Shown: positions 1-9,450 of the stretch, in pieces
Numbering within the stretch: position 1 is the first letter of the stretch
Layout of the letters: each line of letters begins with the position of its first letter
Assembly (NCBI RefSeq): GCF_004912195.1
Contig: NZ_STGW01000012.1
Location: 1-64,000 of the forward strand
Direction: 5' to 3'
Length of the DNA stretch: 64,000 bases
Origin: Nocardioides caeni
Lineage (GTDB): Bacteria; Actinomycetota; Actinomycetes; Propionibacteriales; Nocardioidaceae
Position numbers and translations under genes: made by a program
Notes under the pieces: generated by a model
What the model was told of the DNA's origin: nothing
The model's database searches: none
What the model saw: only the letters and a program-made list of their open reading frames with translations

Positions 1-100
1 GCCGCGCTGCCGCGCCGCAGTTGTCTTCCGTAGGTCCTGCCCTGGTCTGGCGGCAGGCCGACTCTGCAGGGCCGGAGCGCGAGCGCCGCGCGGGGCCCTG

Positions 101-135
101 GTCGTCGAGGAGGCCGGCCACGGCCGTCACGAGAC
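101..135. repeat. Short form of GGTCGTCGAGGAG...CACGAGAC repeat (copy E1)
   Basis: This stretch reads GGTCGTCGAGGAGGCCGGCC followed by ACGGCCGTCACGAGAC. Nearly the same sequence recurs at 39058-39094, and its outer motifs (GGTNGTCGAGGAG and CACGAGA) recur in longer inverted form at 42182-42297 and 46020-46136. The core GGCCGGCCACGGCC is itself partly self-complementary. It lies upstream of the first gene and looks like a dispersed intergenic repeat. No function is visible. Confidence 0.6.
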
Positions 136-169
136 GTCGGAGCCAACCTGCCCGCCGTACGCTCTCGTC

Positions 170-802
170 GTGGAGTTCACCGGTTTCCCCGTCGCTGCCC
201 TCGACTTCTACGACGACCTCGAGGTCGACAACACCAAGTCGTTCTGGGACGCCCACAAGGACGTCTATGCCACGCAGGTGAAGGCGCCGATGGTCGCTCT
301 GACGGAGGCGCTGGCGCAGGAGTTCGGGACGGCGAAGGTGTTCCGGCCCTACAGGGACGTCCGGTTCGCGAAGGACAAGACCCCTTACAAGACCCACCAG
401 GGCGCGTTCGTGGCCGTCGGTCCCGCCAGTGGCTGGTACGTCGAGGTGGCGGCGCCCGGCGTTCGGGTGGGCGGCGGCGTCTACGAGGCCAGCGGTGAGC
501 GGCTGGCCGCGATGCGGGAGGCGATGGCCGACGACAAGTCGGGCGTGCGCCTGCAGCGGATCCTGCGCGACCTCGAGCGTGCCGGGTTCGAGATCGCCGG
601 CGAGCGGCTCAAGACCGCGCCACGCGGCTACGAGAAGGACCACCCGCGCATCGACCTGCTGAGGATGAAGACCGTGCTCGGCATGCGCTCCTACGGGTTC
701 GAGCCGTTCGTGCACACCGCCGAGCTGCTCGACCGCGTGCGGGAGGACTGGCGCCGCCTGCGGCCGTTGGTCAACTGGATCGCCGACGCCACCGCCGTGT
801 GA
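170..802 (+). CDS. DUF2461 domain-containing protein
   Basis: A 210-residue protein of the DUF2461 (TIGR02453) family, whose biochemical role is unknown. The N terminus FTGFPVAALDFYDDLEVDN, the FWDAHKDVY segment, the VFRPYRDVRFAKDKTPYKTH stretch around residues 55-80 and the late KGYEKDHPRIDLL-like region (here RGYEKDHPRIDLL) are the usual family landmarks, and the length is typical. The start is a GTG at 170, chosen because the family homology begins directly there; no strong ribosome site precedes it. The gene stands alone and converges on the SnoaL-like gene, with a 73-bp perfect hairpin 12 nt after its stop. Confidence 0.85.
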   Translation: MEFTGFPVAALDFYDDLEVDNTKSFWDAHKDVYATQVKAPMVALTEALAQEFGTAKVFRPYRDVRFAKDKTPYKTHQGAFVAVGPASGWYVEVAAPGVRVGGGVYEASGERLAAMREAMADDKSGVRLQRILRDLERAGFEIAGERLKTAPRGYEKDHPRIDLLRMKTVLGMRSYGFEPFVHTAELLDRVREDWRRLRPLVNWIADATAV

Positions 803-814
803 CGGTGCCTGCGG

Positions 815-887
815 TTCGGGATAGTCCCTGCCCAAAAGCACCGCAGAACGCCGGAAATCGGTGCTTTTGGGCAGGGACTATCCCGAA
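815..887. repeat. Palindromic element type A, copy 1 (29-bp perfect arms)
   Basis: Left arm 815-843 and right arm 859-887 are perfect reverse complements over 29 bp, separated by a 15-nt loop. The conserved core is TAGTCCCTGCCCAAAAGCAC paired with GTGCTTTTGGGCAGGGACTA. Related copies lie at 19345-19409, 29307-29373 and 30535-30593. It sits between two convergent genes, 12 nt after the stop of the DUF2461 gene. It could form a strong hairpin in RNA from either strand, but no T-run follows, so it is not a textbook intrinsic terminator. Confidence 0.9.
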
Positions 888-917
888 CGACGGCCTGCGA
901 CCAGCCCCAGTGAGGGG

Positions 918-1370
918 TCAGGCGGAGGTGAAGCTCGCCATCGTGCGGTCGGGCTCCCAGAAGGCCTTCATCGACTTCACACGACCCTCGTCGTCGACGA
1001 TGTAGACCATGATCAGGTCGGTCGTGGTGTGCGATCCGTCCGGGAAGGACGTCTTGATCCGGCCGATGTTGGCGCAGGTGTTGCTGCCCGGGTTGGCGAA
1101 CGAGTCGTTGATCTGGAACTCGAACGTCGCGATCGGGGCGATCGCCTTCTCCCAGAAGGCGGAGATCCCGGCGTGGCCGTGGTGGCCCTTGCCGTCGGGG
1201 TCGAACATCGACGGACCCACCGGGTCCTCGAGGATCGCGTCCTCGGCATAGACGGTGAGCCACTCGGCCAGGTCGCCCTTGGCGACGGCGGAGTACGAAC
1301 GCTGCGACGCCGCCCGCGCCGGGTGCGGGTCGTTCGGGGCGTTCCAGACGATGGCGTCGGAGGTGATCAT
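918..1370 (-). CDS. SnoaL-like / NTF2-fold polyketide-cyclase family protein
   Basis: A 150-residue protein with the NTF2-like fold signature: an N-terminal helix region (RSYSAVAKGDLAEWLTVYAE), then DAILEDPVGPSMFDPDGKG and the FWEKAIAP segment typical of SnoaL or limonene-epoxide-hydrolase-like enzymes. Such proteins often act on polycyclic or steroid substrates, but the substrate here is unknown. The ATG at 1370 (MITSDAIVW) is preferred over an in-frame GTG farther upstream because a KstR-type operator (1392-1405) lies 21 bp before it and would otherwise fall inside the gene. A second SnoaL-like protein at 44935 lies near two similar operators, which suggests a shared steroid-degradation role. 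Confidence 0.75.
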   Translation of the reverse strand: MITSDAIVWNAPNDPHPARAASQRSYSAVAKGDLAEWLTVYAEDAILEDPVGPSMFDPDGKGHHGHAGISAFWEKAIAPIATFEFQINDSFANPGSNTCANIGRIKTSFPDGSHTTTDLIMVYIVDDEGRVKSMKAFWEPDRTMASFTSA

Positions 1371-1391
1371 GGCGTCAGCGTAGGACAGAAA

Positions 1392-1405
1392 TAGAACAGG
1401 TTCTA
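1392..1405. promoter_or_regulatory. KstR-type operator TAGAACAGGTTCTA
   Basis: The 14-mer TAGAACAGGTTCTA fits the published KstR consensus TNNAACNNGTTNNA exactly, with fully symmetric outer bases (TAGAAC/GTTCTA). It lies 21 bp upstream of the SnoaL-like start at 1370, a position suited to repression. KstR is the TetR-family repressor of cholesterol catabolism in mycobacteria and relatives. The regulator gene itself is not in this window, so the assignment rests on motif match and on two further matches at 41257 and 44397. Confidence 0.65.
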
Positions 1406-1483
1406 GGTCTCGTGCCGCGAGCGTAGTCCCGGGCGTCACCTGTCGTTCACGACGTGCTCACCAGCAGGGGTGATGCTCGGGCC

Positions 1484-2146
1484 ATGGCGAAGAAGCACAA
1501 GGCCTGGCTGCACGTCGGCATGCCCGGGGCCGGTGACGTGATCGAGCCGGCGCTGGCCCACCACCACGCGGCGATCGTCGAGCTGGGCGTCGCGTCCCTC
1601 GCGCACTCGCCCGCCGAGAGCTTCCGTGCCGCCGTCGAGCTGACCCGCACCCACCAGGACTGGGGGCTCAAGCGTGGCGACGTCGAGGGCCAGTGGGTCC
1701 GCCTGGTCCGGCGTGCGGAGAGGGCCCGCGCGGACCTCGTCTTCAGCCAGACCATGCTCGCCGGGGCGAGTCAGGAGCAGATCGCTCTCCTCCTCGACGC
1801 TCTCGCCGGCTTCCAGGTCCACGTCGTCGTGACCACCGGGCTCGACGACGAGGCGGCGACCCTGCGGGGGTGGGCGGCCGCGGTCCGCAAGCCGGAGCGG
1901 CTCCACGTCGTCGAGACCGACGGCCGGGCGCCCGCCGACGTCTGGAAGGCCTTCGGCAGGTTGGTCGGCTTCGGGACGTCGTCGTTGTCGCTCGAGGTCG
2001 TCCCGGCGGCCACCCCCAGTCTGCCCTCGCTGCCGGACGCGCTCCGCGAGGTCGAGCGTCTCGCCCGCCGCAACGCCTCCCTCGAGGTGCGCCTGGAGGA
2101 GCTCGACCGCAAGCGCCGCAAGCTCAAGCGCAGGCTCGCGGCCTGA
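1484..2146 (+). CDS. Hypothetical protein with sulfotransferase-like N terminus and basic coiled-coil tail
   Basis: A 220-residue protein. After MAKKHKAWLHVGMPGAGDVI the layout (beta strand, glycine turn, helix) resembles the phosphosulfate-binding loop of sulfotransferase-like proteins, but the lysine and threonine of a working loop are absent, so activity is doubtful. The middle contains an AVELTRTHQDWGLKRG segment and a VFSQTMLAGASQEQI stretch. The last 40 residues form a charged helix ending RKRRKLKRRL, probably a coiled coil or a nucleic-acid- or membrane-contacting tail. ATG 1484 is chosen over an upstream ATG at 1454. It ends 3 nt before the stop of the convergent metalloprotease-like gene. 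I do not recognise a function. Confidence 0.6.
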   Translation: MAKKHKAWLHVGMPGAGDVIEPALAHHHAAIVELGVASLAHSPAESFRAAVELTRTHQDWGLKRGDVEGQWVRLVRRAERARADLVFSQTMLAGASQEQIALLLDALAGFQVHVVVTTGLDDEAATLRGWAAAVRKPERLHVVETDGRAPADVWKAFGRLVGFGTSSLSLEVVPAATPSLPSLPDALREVERLARRNASLEVRLEELDRKRRKLKRRLAA

Positions 2147-2149
2147 CTG

Positions 2150-4765
2150 TCAGCTGACGCTCACCGTCCGCGTGGCCGAGCTCGCGTCGGCGTACCCGAG
2201 CGTCGAGGTCAGCGTGACCCGCCAGGTGCCGCTCGCCTTCGGATAGATCCGGGTCGTGAAGGTCCCGGTCGCGGTCGTGGTGACCGAGGTGACGATGGTG
2301 TCGGTGGAGCTGCCGGTGGGGCGGAACACGACCTTGAGCCGCAACCGCGCGCCGGGGGACGTCGCGCCGCCGTAGGTGCGGCTGAGCGTGCCGCTGAGGG
2401 TGGTCCACCCGCCTGCGGGCACCGTGGTGGCAGCGGACGTCGCGGTCAACGTCGTGCTCCACTGCCCTGCCGTGACGGTCCCGACGTCCGTCCGTGACGT
2501 CGGTAGTCCCGCGGCGCCCGCGAAGACGACGGAGAGGGTGCCGCTGGTGCGCAGCGGGATCGTCGCGGTGTAGCTCCCGGTCGCGGTCGTGCTGGCAGAG
2601 CCGATCCGCACGGCCGTGCCGCCGGGTGGTGTCACGAAGACGCTCACCGACTTGCTCGCCAGCGGCGTCACCGCGCCACCCGCGTCGCGGACCAGCGTGC
2701 CGGTCACGCGGATGGCGTCGCCGTAGCCGACGTCCGTGCGGTCGACGGCACCCGTCACGCTGGTGGTGGGCAGGTCGACGGTGACCACCCCGGCCGTGGC
2801 CGTGGCGGCGACGTACGCCGAGCTCGCAGCCAGGACGACGGTGATCGTGCCGGAGGCTGTGGGCTTCGTCGCCAGCGCGTAGGTGCCGTCGGCGCCCACC
2901 TTGGCCGACCCGAGGGCGAGCATTTTCCCGGCGGGCGTCGTCAGCCGGACCGCGAGCGTCGCGCCCGCCGGCACGACCGTCGCGCTGCCGGAGGTGGCCT
3001 CGAGCGTGCCGCTGACGGTCACCGCGTCGCCGTAGTAGACACGGTCGTCGCTGGCCTCGGCACTCAGCGCCGTGCTGCACTTCGCCGGCACCGCGACGAG
3101 CGAGACCGGGGCCGCCGCAGCGAAGACGGTGCCCGCCTTCGTCGTCCCGCGGTACGTCGTCACGACCGTCGCGGTCTGCGACTGCGTCGCGGTGCCGGTG
3201 GCCGTGGTGAGCGGTGCGCCCGCGCTGGTCGGTGCGGTCATCGCTGCCGTCTGGCGGGTGAGCACGGTGGCGAGGCCCTTCACGGGCTGGCCGCTGGCGG
3301 TGTCGGTGGCCGTGGCGGTCAGTCCGAAAGGCGCGCCGGTGCAGACGCCGGCGGAGCCGCCGCTGGTGGGGGACTGCCCGGCCGCGCCGAGAGCCACCGA
3401 GACCGCGCGGCCCGGCCCGCCGGCGAAGGTGAGGGGGCTGGTGACCGCCTTCTTCGCGCCCGAGGAGTCGGTCAGGGTGACGGTCACGGTCGTCGCGGTG
3501 GCTGAGCCGGCGTTGCAGGCGACGTCGGTCTGCAGTGCGGTCGGCGCGCTGAAGGTGCAGTCGGTCCGGGCGGCCTTCCACTGCACGCCGGTGACGGTGC
3601 GCCCCGACGGCAGCGAGGGTGCGACGGAGGCCTGGGTCGACAACCCCGGCACCGCCGGGTTGTTGACGGAGATGGTCGCGCCGAGAACCGTCGGCTGCCC
3701 GAGCGAGCCGCCACCGGAGCCGTCGCCGCCGCCGATGAGGAAGCGGGAGTCGGCGGCGTTCCAGTGGCCGTCGAGCCAGCTGCCCGGGTCGGGGTAGGTG
3801 GAGTAGTAGTCGTCGTTGTTGCAGTCCAGCAGGTACTCGCGCTGGGTCGGGCAGATCTGCTGCATGGCGAAGCCGCCGCCGTCGGCGTAGCACATGGTGT
3901 CGGCCTCGTCCCAGCAGTGACCGGCGCGGGTGCCGTGCGGCGCGGTGCTCATGACGCCGCCCATGGTGTGCAGCAGCTCGTGGGCCTCCACGGAGTGCTG
4001 GGCGGCGCCGTCACCGAAGCCCCAACAGCCGGCGTCGATGCGGGCGTACTGCGCATAGCTGCCGTTGTTGGGATTGGCCTGCGTCTGGCCGTCGTTGGGA
4101 TACATCGACGCGACGCCGCACAGGACGGTGGCGTCGGTCCACATCAGGTACTTGCGGGCCGGGTCGGCGTAGCCGAGCGCCTGCACCGCGGTGATCGTGG
4201 CGTTGAACGACGACATCGATCCGGCCGGCACGGTGACGTTGAGGACGCGGGCCACGCAGGTGCTGCCGTCGGTGTCGGTCACGTAGCGGACGTGCCGGAC
4301 GCCGCCGGTGAGGGCGGCGGAGCGGTTGAAGACGTCGTCGACGCCCGCCGCCCACAGCTGGATGCTGGACTGCAGCGCGGCGTAGCGGTTCGTCCGGCCC
4401 GCCTCGACGACGTACATCGCCTGGGTGCGGTAGCCGCTCGCTCCGTCGCCGTCGCAGGTCACCGCCGGGCTGGCCGCGGCCGCCTGCGCGGGAGCCGGTA
4501 CGCCGAGGTCCTCCGCCGCTGCCCAGGCCTCCGCGCCGCCGCCGTCACGGGTGCGCAGCTCGGTGGTGCTGACCGGCTCGGTCGGGTCGACCCCCGGCGG
4601 CGGCACGTCCGTGTGCTGGCAGGCGCCGGGCAGCACCCAGGCGAGGGCATCTCCGTCGGGGCAGCGCTCCTCCTGCACGGGCGCGTCGGAGAAGTGCGTG
4701 AGGGCCGACGGTACGACGAACGCGAGGCTGAGCGCGATCGCGACGAGGACACGGCGAACTGCCAC
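2150..4765 (-). CDS. Secreted metalloprotease-like protein with three C-terminal Ig-like repeats
   Basis: An 871-residue exported protein. It begins with a signal peptide ([20 protein letters not shown]). Around residue 257 it carries [10 protein letters not shown], a zinc-binding HExxHxxG motif, followed by [12 protein letters not shown], which resembles the Met-turn of metzincins. The usual third histidine of HExxHxxGxxH is a methionine here, so the third zinc ligand must come from elsewhere or be absent. After a linker come three related modules of about 100 residues (roughly 565-660, 667-765 and 768-871), each with a YGD or AGG start, a V(S/T)GTL strand and a SGT-V-V strand, as in bacterial Ig-like domains. 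The paired cysteines fit an extracellular location. The substrate is unknown. Confidence 0.75.
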   Translation of the reverse strand: MAVRRVLVAIALSLAFVVPSALTHFSDAPVQEERCPDGDALAWVLPGACQHTDVPPPGVDPTEPVSTTELRTRDGGGAEAWAAAEDLGVPAPAQAAAASPAVTCDGDGASGYRTQAMYVVEAGRTNRYAALQSSIQLWAAGVDDVFNRSAALTGGVRHVRYVTDTDGSTCVARVLNVTVPAGSMSSFNATITAVQALGYADPARKYLMWTDATVLCGVASMYPNDGQTQANPNNGSYAQYARIDAGCWGFGDGAAQHSVEAHELLHTMGGVMSTAPHGTRAGHCWDEADTMCYADGGGFAMQQICPTQREYLLDCNNDDYYSTYPDPGSWLDGHWNAADSRFLIGGGDGSGGGSLGQPTVLGATISVNNPAVPGLSTQASVAPSLPSGRTVTGVQWKAARTDCTFSAPTALQTDVACNAGSATATTVTVTLTDSSGAKKAVTSPLTFAGGPGRAVSVALGAAGQSPTSGGSAGVCTGAPFGLTATATDTASGQPVKGLATVLTRQTAAMTAPTSAGAPLTTATGTATQSQTATVVTTYRGTTKAGTVFAAAAPVSLVAVPAKCSTALSAEASDDRVYYGDAVTVSGTLEATSGSATVVPAGATLAVRLTTPAGKMLALGSAKVGADGTYALATKPTASGTITVVLAASSAYVAATATAGVVTVDLPTTSVTGAVDRTDVGYGDAIRVTGTLVRDAGGAVTPLASKSVSVFVTPPGGTAVRIGSASTTATGSYTATIPLRTSGTLSVVFAGAAGLPTSRTDVGTVTAGQWSTTLTATSAATTVPAGGWTTLSGTLSRTYGGATSPGARLRLKVVFRPTGSSTDTIVTSVTTTATGTFTTRIYPKASGTWRVTLTSTLGYADASSATRTVSVS

Positions 4766-4908
4766 GGTGTCACCTTCCCTGGCAACGTGGCCTCCGGCGC
4801 GTCCTGCGCCGGTGCGCCCCGGTGGGACGCACGGCCGTTGTCCGCCCGATCGGTGGCCCGCCCCGGCGGCTGAGCGGTCAGGCCGAAGTCAGGCGGGGGT
4901 CCCAGGGA

Positions 4909-5367
4909 TCAGTGGGGCGCCCAGGCGTCCTCGTCGGCCGTGCGGCTGGTGACGGCCTCGGGGAGCTTGCCATCGGCGAGGGCCTGGATCGAGACGTCCT
5001 CGAAGACCTCGCGCAGCGCGCGGCGGGCGGCGATCCACACGTGCTGGAGCACGTCGGCCTGCTCGTTGTAGGCGACCGCCTCGGGGCGCAGCCCGTAGAC
5101 CGAGACGAGGGGACCGTCGACGGCGCGGATGACGTCGGCGATCGACACCTCGGCGGCGGACCGGGCCATCCGCCAGCCGCCGGACTGGCCGCGCTGGGAC
5201 ATCACGATGCCCGCCCGGCGCAGGTCGGCGAGGATGGCCTGGAGGAAGCCGTGGGGGATGTCCTGGACGCGCCCGAGCTCCTCCGCGCTGACGGCACGCG
5301 CGTCGTCTCGAGCGGCCATCACGATGAGCGCCCGCAGGGCGTAGTCGGACTTGGCGGAGACGCGCAT
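4909..5367 (-). CDS. Rrf2-family transcriptional regulator
   Basis: A 152-residue winged-helix protein. The N terminus [19 protein letters not shown], the [20 protein letters not shown] recognition helix and the wing [11 protein letters not shown] are diagnostic of the Rrf2 family. Iron-sulfur members (IscR, NsrR, RsrR) use three cysteines after the wing. This protein has no cysteine at all, so it probably does not bind a cluster and may instead sense a ligand, as CymR does. It is transcribed away from the acyl-CoA dehydrogenase gene, with a 186-bp divergent region containing two inverted repeats, so control of that gene is a reasonable guess. Confidence 0.85.
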   Translation of the reverse strand: MRVSAKSDYALRALIVMAARDDARAVSAEELGRVQDIPHGFLQAILADLRRAGIVMSQRGQSGGWRMARSAAEVSIADVIRAVDGPLVSVYGLRPEAVAYNEQADVLQHVWIAARRALREVFEDVSIQALADGKLPEAVTSRTADEDAWAPH

Positions 5368-5470
5368 GAGTCCAGTCTGTCAGATTGCTCGATCGACTCA
5401 GTCGACCTACTCGAAGGCTCCGGGGACGCCGGGGGACGCAGGAACGAGCGGCGACCGTCACTCCCGTTCT

Positions 5471-5487
5471 GCTTGCAGCCAGCAAGC
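5471..5487. promoter_or_regulatory. Inverted repeat GCTTGC-N5-GCAAGC, candidate operator
   Basis: GCTTGC (5471-5476) and GCAAGC (5482-5487) form a perfect 6-bp inverted repeat in the divergent region between the Rrf2 regulator and the fadE5-like gene, 67 bp before the latter's start. It could be a site for the Rrf2 protein or for a TetR-type factor. Only the symmetry and position support this. Confidence 0.35.
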
Positions 5488-5505
5488 AGCCTGCGTATCA
5501 TTAAG

Positions 5506-5519
5506 TTACTGGCGAGTAA
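5506..5519. promoter_or_regulatory. Palindrome TTACTGGCGAGTAA, candidate repressor operator of fadE5
   Basis: TTACTGGCGAGTAA has perfect 5-bp arms (TTACT/AGTAA) plus a partly symmetric centre. It ends 34 bp before the GTG start of the acyl-CoA dehydrogenase gene, where a repressor could block transcription. TTACT/AGTAA-type palindromes are common among TetR-family fatty-acid regulators of actinobacteria. Which protein binds here is unknown. Confidence 0.45.
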
Positions 5520-5553
5520 GTCTCGACGAACCCCTATGGAAACGGTGGAAGAA

Positions 5554-7419
5554 GTGAGCCACTACAAGAGCAACCTGCGCGACATCGAGTTCAACCTCTT
5601 CGAGCTCTTCAACGTGCAGGACTACCTCGGCACCGGCCTCTACGAGGAGATGGACGCCGACACCGCGCGCGAGATCCTCTCCGAGGTGGAGCGCCTCGCC
5701 CGCGAGGACCTCGCAGCGTCGTACGTCGACGCCGACCGCAACCCCCCGGTCTTCGACCCGGCGACCAACACCGCGCCGGTTCCGGCGTCCTTCAAGAAGT
5801 CCTACGACGCCTGGATGGACTCGGGCTTCTGGGGCCTGGGCCTGCCGGAGGAGATCGGCGGCACGACCGCGCCGCCGTCGCTGGTGTGGACCACCGGCGA
5901 GATGGTCCTCGGCGCCCAGGCGCCGATCTGGATGTACTGCACCGGCCCGTCCATGGGATCGGTCGTCTTCAAGAACGCCAACGGCGTGGAGCGCGACGTC
6001 CGCATCGCCGAGATCATGGTCGAGCGCCAGTGGGGCGCCACCATGGTGCTGACCGAGCCCGACGCGGGCTCCGACGTGGGTGCCGGCAAGACCTTCGCCA
6101 CGCCCAACGAGGACGGCTCCTGGAACATCTCCGGCGTCAAGCGCTTCATCACCAGCGCTGAGTCGGACCTGCAGGAGAACATCATGCACCTCGTCCTCGC
6201 CCGCCCGAAGGGCGTCGAGGGCGTCGGCGGGCCCGGCACCAAGGGCCTCTCGCTCTTCCTCGTGCCGAAGTACCACTTCGACCACCAGAGCGGTGAGCTG
6301 ACCGGCGAGCGCAACGGCGTCTATGTCACCAACGTCGAGCACAAGATGGGCATCAAGGTGTCCAACACCTGCGAGCTCACCTTCGGCGACTCGCAGGTCG
6401 GCGGTGGCGAGGCGGCGCAGGGCTGGCTGCTCGGCGAGGTGCACGACGGCATCCGCCAGATGTTCGACGTCATCGAGAACGCCCGCATGATGGTCGGCAC
6501 GAAGGCCATCGCGACCCTGTCGACCGGCTACCTCAACGCCCTTGACTACGCCAAGGAGCGGGTCCAGGGCGCCGACCTCACCCAGTCGGGTGACAAGGCC
6601 GCGCCGCGCGTCACGATCACGCACCACCCCGACGTGCGCCGCTCGCTGATGACCCAGAAGTCGTTCGCGGAGGCGATGCGCTCGCTGGTCGTCTACACCT
6701 CCACCTGGCAGGACCAGGTCCAGATCGCGAAGGCTGCTGGTGAGCGCAACGAGCTCGCCGAGGCCGTCAACGACCTGCTGCTCCCGATCGTGAAGGGCTA
6801 CGGCTCGGAGCGTTCGTGGGTGCTGCTGGGCACCGAGTCCCTCCAGACCTTCGGTGGCTCGGGCTTCCTGCAGGAGTACCCGATCGAGCAGTACGTCCGC
6901 GACGCCAAGATCGACACCCTCTACGAGGGCACCACGGCGATCCAGGGCCAGGACTTCTTCTTCCGCAAGATCGTCAAGGACCAGGGCAAGGCGCTGGGCC
7001 ACGTCGCCACGGAGATCAAGGCGTTCATCGAGTCGGGGGCCGGCAATGGTCGACTGAAGAACGAGCGCGAGCTCCTCGCCAACGCGCTGGCCGACGCCGA
7101 GGCGATCGTCAGCCTGATGATCAACGACCTCATGTCCGCCCAGGACGAGATCAAGAACATCTACAAGGTCGGCCTCAACACCACCCGCGTGCTCAACGCG
7201 ATCGGTGACGTCGTCTGCGCCTGGCTGCTGCTCCGCGGCGCCGAGGTCGCTCTGGAGAAGCTCGGCGGCGACGCCGGTGCCGACAAGGCCTTCTACGAGG
7301 GCAAGGTCGCCGCCGCCCAGTGGTTCGCGCAGCTCAACCTGCCGCGCCTCTCGGCCGAGCTGAAGCTCGCCCAGGGCGTCAACCTCGACGTGATGGAGCT
7401 CGACGAGGCCGCGTTCTGA
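5554..7419 (+). CDS. fadE5: FadE5-type acyl-CoA dehydrogenase
   Basis: A 621-residue flavoprotein that would introduce the first double bond into acyl-CoAs in beta-oxidation. The N terminus [19 protein letters not shown] is very close to that of mycobacterial FadE5, which fixes the start at GTG 5554 with GGTGGAAGAA as ribosome site; an ATG at 5536 is also in frame. The middle domain has the flavin-contacting [15 protein letters not shown] motif. [17 protein letters not shown] holds the likely catalytic glutamate, and a C-terminal extension of about 120 residues matches the long-form acyl-CoA dehydrogenases. It is monocistronic, followed by a strong terminator. It may be controlled through the palindrome at 5506 or the adjacent Rrf2 protein. 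Confidence 0.92.
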   Translation: MSHYKSNLRDIEFNLFELFNVQDYLGTGLYEEMDADTAREILSEVERLAREDLAASYVDADRNPPVFDPATNTAPVPASFKKSYDAWMDSGFWGLGLPEEIGGTTAPPSLVWTTGEMVLGAQAPIWMYCTGPSMGSVVFKNANGVERDVRIAEIMVERQWGATMVLTEPDAGSDVGAGKTFATPNEDGSWNISGVKRFITSAESDLQENIMHLVLARPKGVEGVGGPGTKGLSLFLVPKYHFDHQSGELTGERNGVYVTNVEHKMGIKVSNTCELTFGDSQVGGGEAAQGWLLGEVHDGIRQMFDVIENARMMVGTKAIATLSTGYLNALDYAKERVQGADLTQSGDKAAPRVTITHHPDVRRSLMTQKSFAEAMRSLVVYTSTWQDQVQIAKAAGERNELAEAVNDLLLPIVKGYGSERSWVLLGTESLQTFGGSGFLQEYPIEQYVRDAKIDTLYEGTTAIQGQDFFFRKIVKDQGKALGHVATEIKAFIESGAGNGRLKNERELLANALADAEAIVSLMINDLMSAQDEIKNIYKVGLNTTRVLNAIGDVVCAWLLLRGAEVALEKLGGDAGADKAFYEGKVAAAQWFAQLNLPRLSAELKLAQGVNLDVMELDEAAF

Positions 7420-7440
7420 TCAGCTGATCAGCCGCACGCC

Positions 7441-7476
7441 ACGACGGCCGCACCGGATCTCCGGTGCGGCCGTCGT
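7441..7476. terminator. Bidirectional intrinsic-type terminator
   Basis: A perfect 17-bp stem, ACGACGGCCGCACCGGA (7441-7457) pairing with 7460-7476, closes over a 2-nt loop. It lies in the 95-bp gap between the convergent fadE5-like and lipoprotein genes, 21 nt after the first stop. The T-run is weak, as is usual for actinobacterial terminators. Confidence 0.75.
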
Positions 7477-7514
7477 GCTGTCCCGGTGGGTCGTCTCAGT
7501 GAACCGTCGGCGGC

Positions 7515-8549
7515 TCACGCCCGCAGCCGGGCGATCTGGGCCAGGGCCCACCACCGGTCCAGGGAGCGGAAGGCGGGCATGTCGAAGTGCGGATACCCGG
7601 GCGAGGTCCGGAAGCGGTAGGTGGAGGAGAGGTTGGCGGTGATCACCTGGGGCGGGCGCTCCAGATAGGTGAACGAGTAGGGCCCCACGTCGCTCGACGT
7701 CAGCATCGTCACGGCGCCCCGCTGATAGACCAACCGCTCCCGGTCCTCGGAGGCCAGGCCGGCGTACGGGGCGTTGGGGCCGGTCTTGAGCCTGATGTAG
7801 TCACGGGTCGAGGGGTAGGAGCCGAGGTGGAGCGTCTTGCGCGCCGAGGCGTACTGGCACTGCAGGTGGCGCTCGTCGGCGGAGCCGGCAGCACGCTGGA
7901 CCGTGCCGACGGCGGTGACGATCCGCTGAGAGGTGGGCGAGGGGCACGCCTCCGGCAGCAGCACGGGATGCTCCAGCATCCCCGGCACCGTCTTGTCGAG
8001 CATCGACTGCAGGAGGGCCGTGAGCGTGTCGTCGTCGGCTTCATGCCAGCTGGAGCTGATGAACACCGTGTAATCGCCGAGGGTCGCCCACGCATCGAGC
8101 TGGTAGGAGTCGCGCACGACGAGAGCCCGGTCGCCGACCTTCTCGAGCTCGGTGAGGCGGGCGCCGGTCTCGACGTCGTAATCGACGCTCTCCTCGAAGC
8201 CGGGGTCCGGGACGGTGGCGTAGCCGAAGCGGATCAGCGCGAGGGACTCCTCGGGCTCGATCAGCGCGCACTCGAACAGGTGCGTGTCGCTCGGCGCGAG
8301 CCCCTGGCTGACATAGGAGATCTCAGGTCGGCCGATGATCTCCGCGCGCTCGTCGTCGGACAGCAGCGAACACGGCTCCACCGCTGCGTGCTCGTCCGGC
8401 TCCGGCTCGCTGGTCGCGGCGCCACTCCCGGCCGCTCCCGTCGACGGCATCCGCTGCATCCCGCCGTCCTCGGCTCCGCAGGCGACGAGGGACACAGCGA
8501 GCAGCGAGGCGCCGAGGACGGTGCCGGCGCGGGAGATCAGGGTCGTCAC
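7515..8549 (-). CDS. Putative lipoprotein with DUF3558-like halves
   Basis: A 344-residue protein with a signal peptide ending in the lipobox LVAC, so the mature protein should begin with a lipid-modified cysteine around residue 24. EPCSLLSDDERAEIIGRP is the conserved opening of DUF3558-type actinobacterial lipoproteins. A second similar half starts near PEACPSPTSQRIVTAVG and contains its own cysteine pair, which suggests an internal duplication. The function is unknown. It is convergent with fadE5 and separated from the next gene by a short divergent region containing the palindrome CCCCGATCGGGG (8562-8573). Confidence 0.7.
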   Translation of the reverse strand: MTTLISRAGTVLGASLLAVSLVACGAEDGGMQRMPSTGAAGSGAATSEPEPDEHAAVEPCSLLSDDERAEIIGRPEISYVSQGLAPSDTHLFECALIEPEESLALIRFGYATVPDPGFEESVDYDVETGARLTELEKVGDRALVVRDSYQLDAWATLGDYTVFISSSWHEADDDTLTALLQSMLDKTVPGMLEHPVLLPEACPSPTSQRIVTAVGTVQRAAGSADERHLQCQYASARKTLHLGSYPSTRDYIRLKTGPNAPYAGLASEDRERLVYQRGAVTMLTSSDVGPYSFTYLERPPQVITANLSSTYRFRTSPGYPHFDMPAFRSLDRWWALAQIARLRA

Positions 8550-8608
8550 GGGCGCTGACTACCCCGATCGGGGGCGTGCCAACCGCGGCTCCCACTAGCA
8601 TCGGCGGC

Positions 8609-9424
8609 GTGAGCGACCGAGAACAGCTGGCCGGGTACGTCGACGCGTGGTGGAGCTCCGTGCAGGAGCTCCTCTCACTCCTGGAGGAGCTCGGGCCGGA
8701 CGACTGGGCCCAGCCCACGGACCTCGCCGGCTGGGACGTCAAGGCGGTCGCCTCCCACACCGCGCACCTCGAGTCCCTCCTCGCGGGCGGACCCGACGAG
8801 CAGGCCGACGTCGGCGAGCCGCCGCACGTCACCGGCCCGATGGGACAGTTCACCGAGATCGGGGTCGTCACCCGGCGCGACACCGAGCCGGCCGCCATCA
8901 TCGAGGAGATCCGCGCGCGCACCGCCGAGCGGCACGCGGCGCTCGTCGCCGACCCGCCCACCGACGCCGCGGCCCCCGCGCCCGGCATCTTCGGGATGAT
9001 CGGATGGACGACGCAGACCCTGCTGCGCAACCGGCCGCTCGACGTGTGGATGCACGAGCAGGACATCCGGCGTGCCGTCGGCCGGCCCGGCGGCATGGAC
9101 TCGCCCGGCGCCCGGCACACCGCCGACTACCTCGCGCAGGGGTTCGGGTTCGTCGTCGGCAAGCGCATCGCCCCGCCGGCCGGTACGACGGCCGTCCTCG
9201 CCGTCGCCGGCAGCGACCCCGTCGCGGTCGAGATCGGCGACGACGGCCGCGGCCGCCCGTTGGCCGACGTCCCCGCCGATCCCACGGTCCGGCTCGACAT
9301 GGACCGGGAGTCCTTCATCGTGCTCGCCGGCGGACGGCGCGCGGCCGCCGACGGGGCGATCACGATCTCGGGCGACCAGGGGCTGGGGGCACGCATCGTC
9401 ACCCAGCTCGCCACCACGCCGTAG
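8609..9424 (+). CDS. Maleylpyruvate isomerase-type mycothiol-dependent DinB-fold protein
   Basis: A 271-residue protein of the MDMPI/DinB superfamily, a group that includes mycothiol-dependent metalloenzymes. The N-terminal four-helix part contains TDLAGWDVKAVASHTAHLES, and a later helix has LDVWMHEQDIRRAVGRPG; the histidines in these two places are the expected metal ligands. The C-terminal third (LDMDRESFIVLAGGR to the end) resembles the SCP2-like tail of the family. GTG 8609 is chosen because the preceding in-frame residues are not family-like. The substrate is unknown. An SDR gene follows after 26 bp and is probably co-transcribed. Confidence 0.75.
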   Translation: MSDREQLAGYVDAWWSSVQELLSLLEELGPDDWAQPTDLAGWDVKAVASHTAHLESLLAGGPDEQADVGEPPHVTGPMGQFTEIGVVTRRDTEPAAIIEEIRARTAERHAALVADPPTDAAAPAPGIFGMIGWTTQTLLRNRPLDVWMHEQDIRRAVGRPGGMDSPGARHTADYLAQGFGFVVGKRIAPPAGTTAVLAVAGSDPVAVEIGDDGRGRPLADVPADPTVRLDMDRESFIVLAGGRRAAADGAITISGDQGLGARIVTQLATTP

Positions 9425-9450
9425 CCGCGGCCCACACCCGAGAGGCGCCG

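Noticed and set aside
4822-5553. Upstream in-frame extension of the acyl-CoA dehydrogenase by about 240 residues
   Set aside because: The frame is open by GC bias, but it crosses the whole Rrf2 gene on the other strand and the FadE5 homology begins exactly at GTG 5554.
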